A stretch of 64,000 nt of DNA from Saprospira sp. CCB-QB6 (GTDB lineage: Bacteria > Bacteroidota > Bacteroidia > Chitinophagales > Saprospiraceae): NCBI RefSeq assembly GCF_028464065.1, contig NZ_CP116808.1, forward strand, positions 248,001 through 312,000, read 5' to 3'. Shown here piece by piece: positions 63,051-64,000 of this stretch. Below the pieces are notes generated by a model. That model did no database searches and was not told where the DNA came from. It was given only the letters and a program-made list of their open reading frames with translations. The position numbers and the translations under genes were made by a program. Position 1 is the first letter of the stretch. Every line of letters starts with the position of its first letter.

Positions 63051-64000
63051 ATGAGAACTTTTATTGCTCTTTTTCTCCTTTGCTTCAGTTTTCCCCTTTG
63101 GGCACAAATTGAATTTTCTTCTCCTCAGGTCCAAGCACTTTATGAAGAGGGGGTAGCGCGGCATGATGCGGGGAATTATGAGAAGGCGATTAGTCTTTAC
63201 TCCGAGGGCTTAAAACAATGTAGTCAAGAAAATAAAGACCTCTTTTATACAGAATTAGCCTTGAGTTATCGCAATAAAAATGACTTTAAGAGCTCTAACA
63301 AATATGCCTTAAAGGTTTTAAAGAGTAGTGAGCGTTTTTACAAGCATGCTTTTCAGCAATTATCAAATAACTATTTAACACAAGAAGACTACAAAAAGCT
63401 ACGCAAGTTGACCCAAAAAGCCATTAAGAAGCATGGCGAGCAAGTTATTTTTTTGCGCAACTACGCTTTTATTGCGTTAAGAGCAGAGCAGCTTGAAGAA
63501 AGTCAAAAATGGCTAAAAAAAATATGCCTAAGCGGCGATGCTGGAGGCCGCGACTTTGTTTTATTGGGCATTGTAGAAAGTGGATTGGAGCATATAGATG
63601 CGGCCCTTATGGCCATGACTTTCGGTCTTTTTTTGGAGCCCGAAAACAGCAAGGCTGATGTGGCCATCAGTTTTTTAGAGCAATACCTTTTTGGCGATAA
63701 TTGGGAAAGTAGTTGCCAAGAACTGCGAAAGGCCAAAGAAGAAGAACGAGCAGCTGAGCTAAATATCAATTTTATGCCTCCCTTAGACTTAGACGGAGGC
63801 TTTAATGCTCTATCCTTAGAATTTTTGATGCCGCTTAGTCGAGCAACCTTATTGAGCAATGATGACATTAACATCTGTGCAAAAAATCATTTCGAGCAAT
63901 TGGCCGCATTAACCGAAACGGCCTGGGGTATCCTCTTATCAGAAGGCAGCGTCTTGCAAGAAGAAGAAAAAGAACTGTATGCAGAGGTCTATCAGCCATT
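63051..64000 (+). CDS. Secreted TPR protein, 3' part beyond window edge
   Basis: The frame opens at 63051 and stays open to the right edge (316 residues visible). Signal peptide about 1-19 (FSFPLWAQ). A TPR motif follows (about 25-58: ALYEEGVARHDAGNYEKAIS), with more helical repeats to about 200 (LEESQKWLKKICLSGDAGGR). After about residue 240 there is a different segment (NINFMPPLDLDGGFNALSLE). It probably binds proteins in the periplasm or outer membrane. The C-terminal function is not visible. Confidence 0.82.
   Translation, partial: MRTFIALFLLCFSFPLWAQIEFSSPQVQALYEEGVARHDAGNYEKAISLYSEGLKQCSQENKDLFYTELALSYRNKNDFKSSNKYALKVLKSSERFYKHAFQQLSNNYLTQEDYKKLRKLTQKAIKKHGEQVIFLRNYAFIALRAEQLEESQKWLKKICLSGDAGGRDFVLLGIVESGLEHIDAALMAMTFGLFLEPENSKADVAISFLEQYLFGDNWESSCQELRKAKEEERAAELNINFMPPLDLDGGFNALSLEFLMPLSRATLLSNDDINICAKNHFEQLAALTETAWGILLSEGSVLQEEEKELYAEVYQP

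Overview
The window looks like chromosomal DNA of a gliding marine member of the Bacteroidota, most like Saprospira (Saprospiraceae). The reasons are a type IX secretion C-terminal sorting domain on a 3,506-residue surface protein, a PorP/SprF-family outer-membrane gene, many Sec and lipoprotein signals, TAnnTTTG-type promoter elements instead of E. coli -10 boxes, and very dense GC-rich intergenic repeats. The species name is an inference from style, not from a search. I saw no rRNA, tRNA, CRISPR array, transposase or prophage.

Layout. 1-4.9 kb: an edge fragment, a triplicated array of GGTT-AACC palindromes, an orphan ABC ATPase, a TlpA-like thiol protein and a CorA magnesium channel. 5.1-15.7 kb: one giant adhesin-like gene with a P domain, 33 HYR-like repeats, Ig/PKD-like domains and a T9SS sorting domain. 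15.8-20.1 kb: small lipoproteins, a 42-bp minisatellite and a LuxE-like acyl-protein synthetase divergent from a lipoprotein pair. 20.3-32.3 kb: large secreted or unknown proteins, an M48 protease, a patatin-like lipase, a leucine-rich-repeat protein and Xaa-Pro aminopeptidase. 32.3-37.9 kb: head-to-head GC elements, a 41-bp tandem array bounded by inverted repeats, envelope proteins and a PhoB/PhoR-like two-component pair. 38-47 kb: housekeeping genes (RsmF-like methyltransferase, KdsC, UbiA-family, RlmN), a NUMOD4/HNH/HTH protein, a ChaN-like protein, PorP/SprF and two terminator-ended small genes. 47.4-64 kb: a lipoprotein superoxide dismutase with a VanY-type peptidase, a 1,651-residue secreted protein, GcvT, an SPFH protein, a c-type cytochrome, an acetyltransferase, CcmB and the start of a TPR protein.

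Functional themes are envelope and surface biology (T9SS cargo and machinery, many lipoproteins, KDO phosphatase, cell-wall peptidase), protein and lipid turnover that would suit a predatory lifestyle (M48, patatin, aminopeptidase), and small housekeeping operons.

The most distinctive feature is the intergenic DNA. I count 23 copies of a ~120-185 bp GC-rich modular element, in both orientations, never inside a gene. They share constant blocks separated by hairpins whose arms change but stay complementary. A second family of GGTTTNAACC palindromes forms a ~458-bp tandem array and three-hairpin composites, and two of those composites sit inside GC elements. These repeats, the two minisatellites and the small-gene units near 45 kb are the parts most worth following up.
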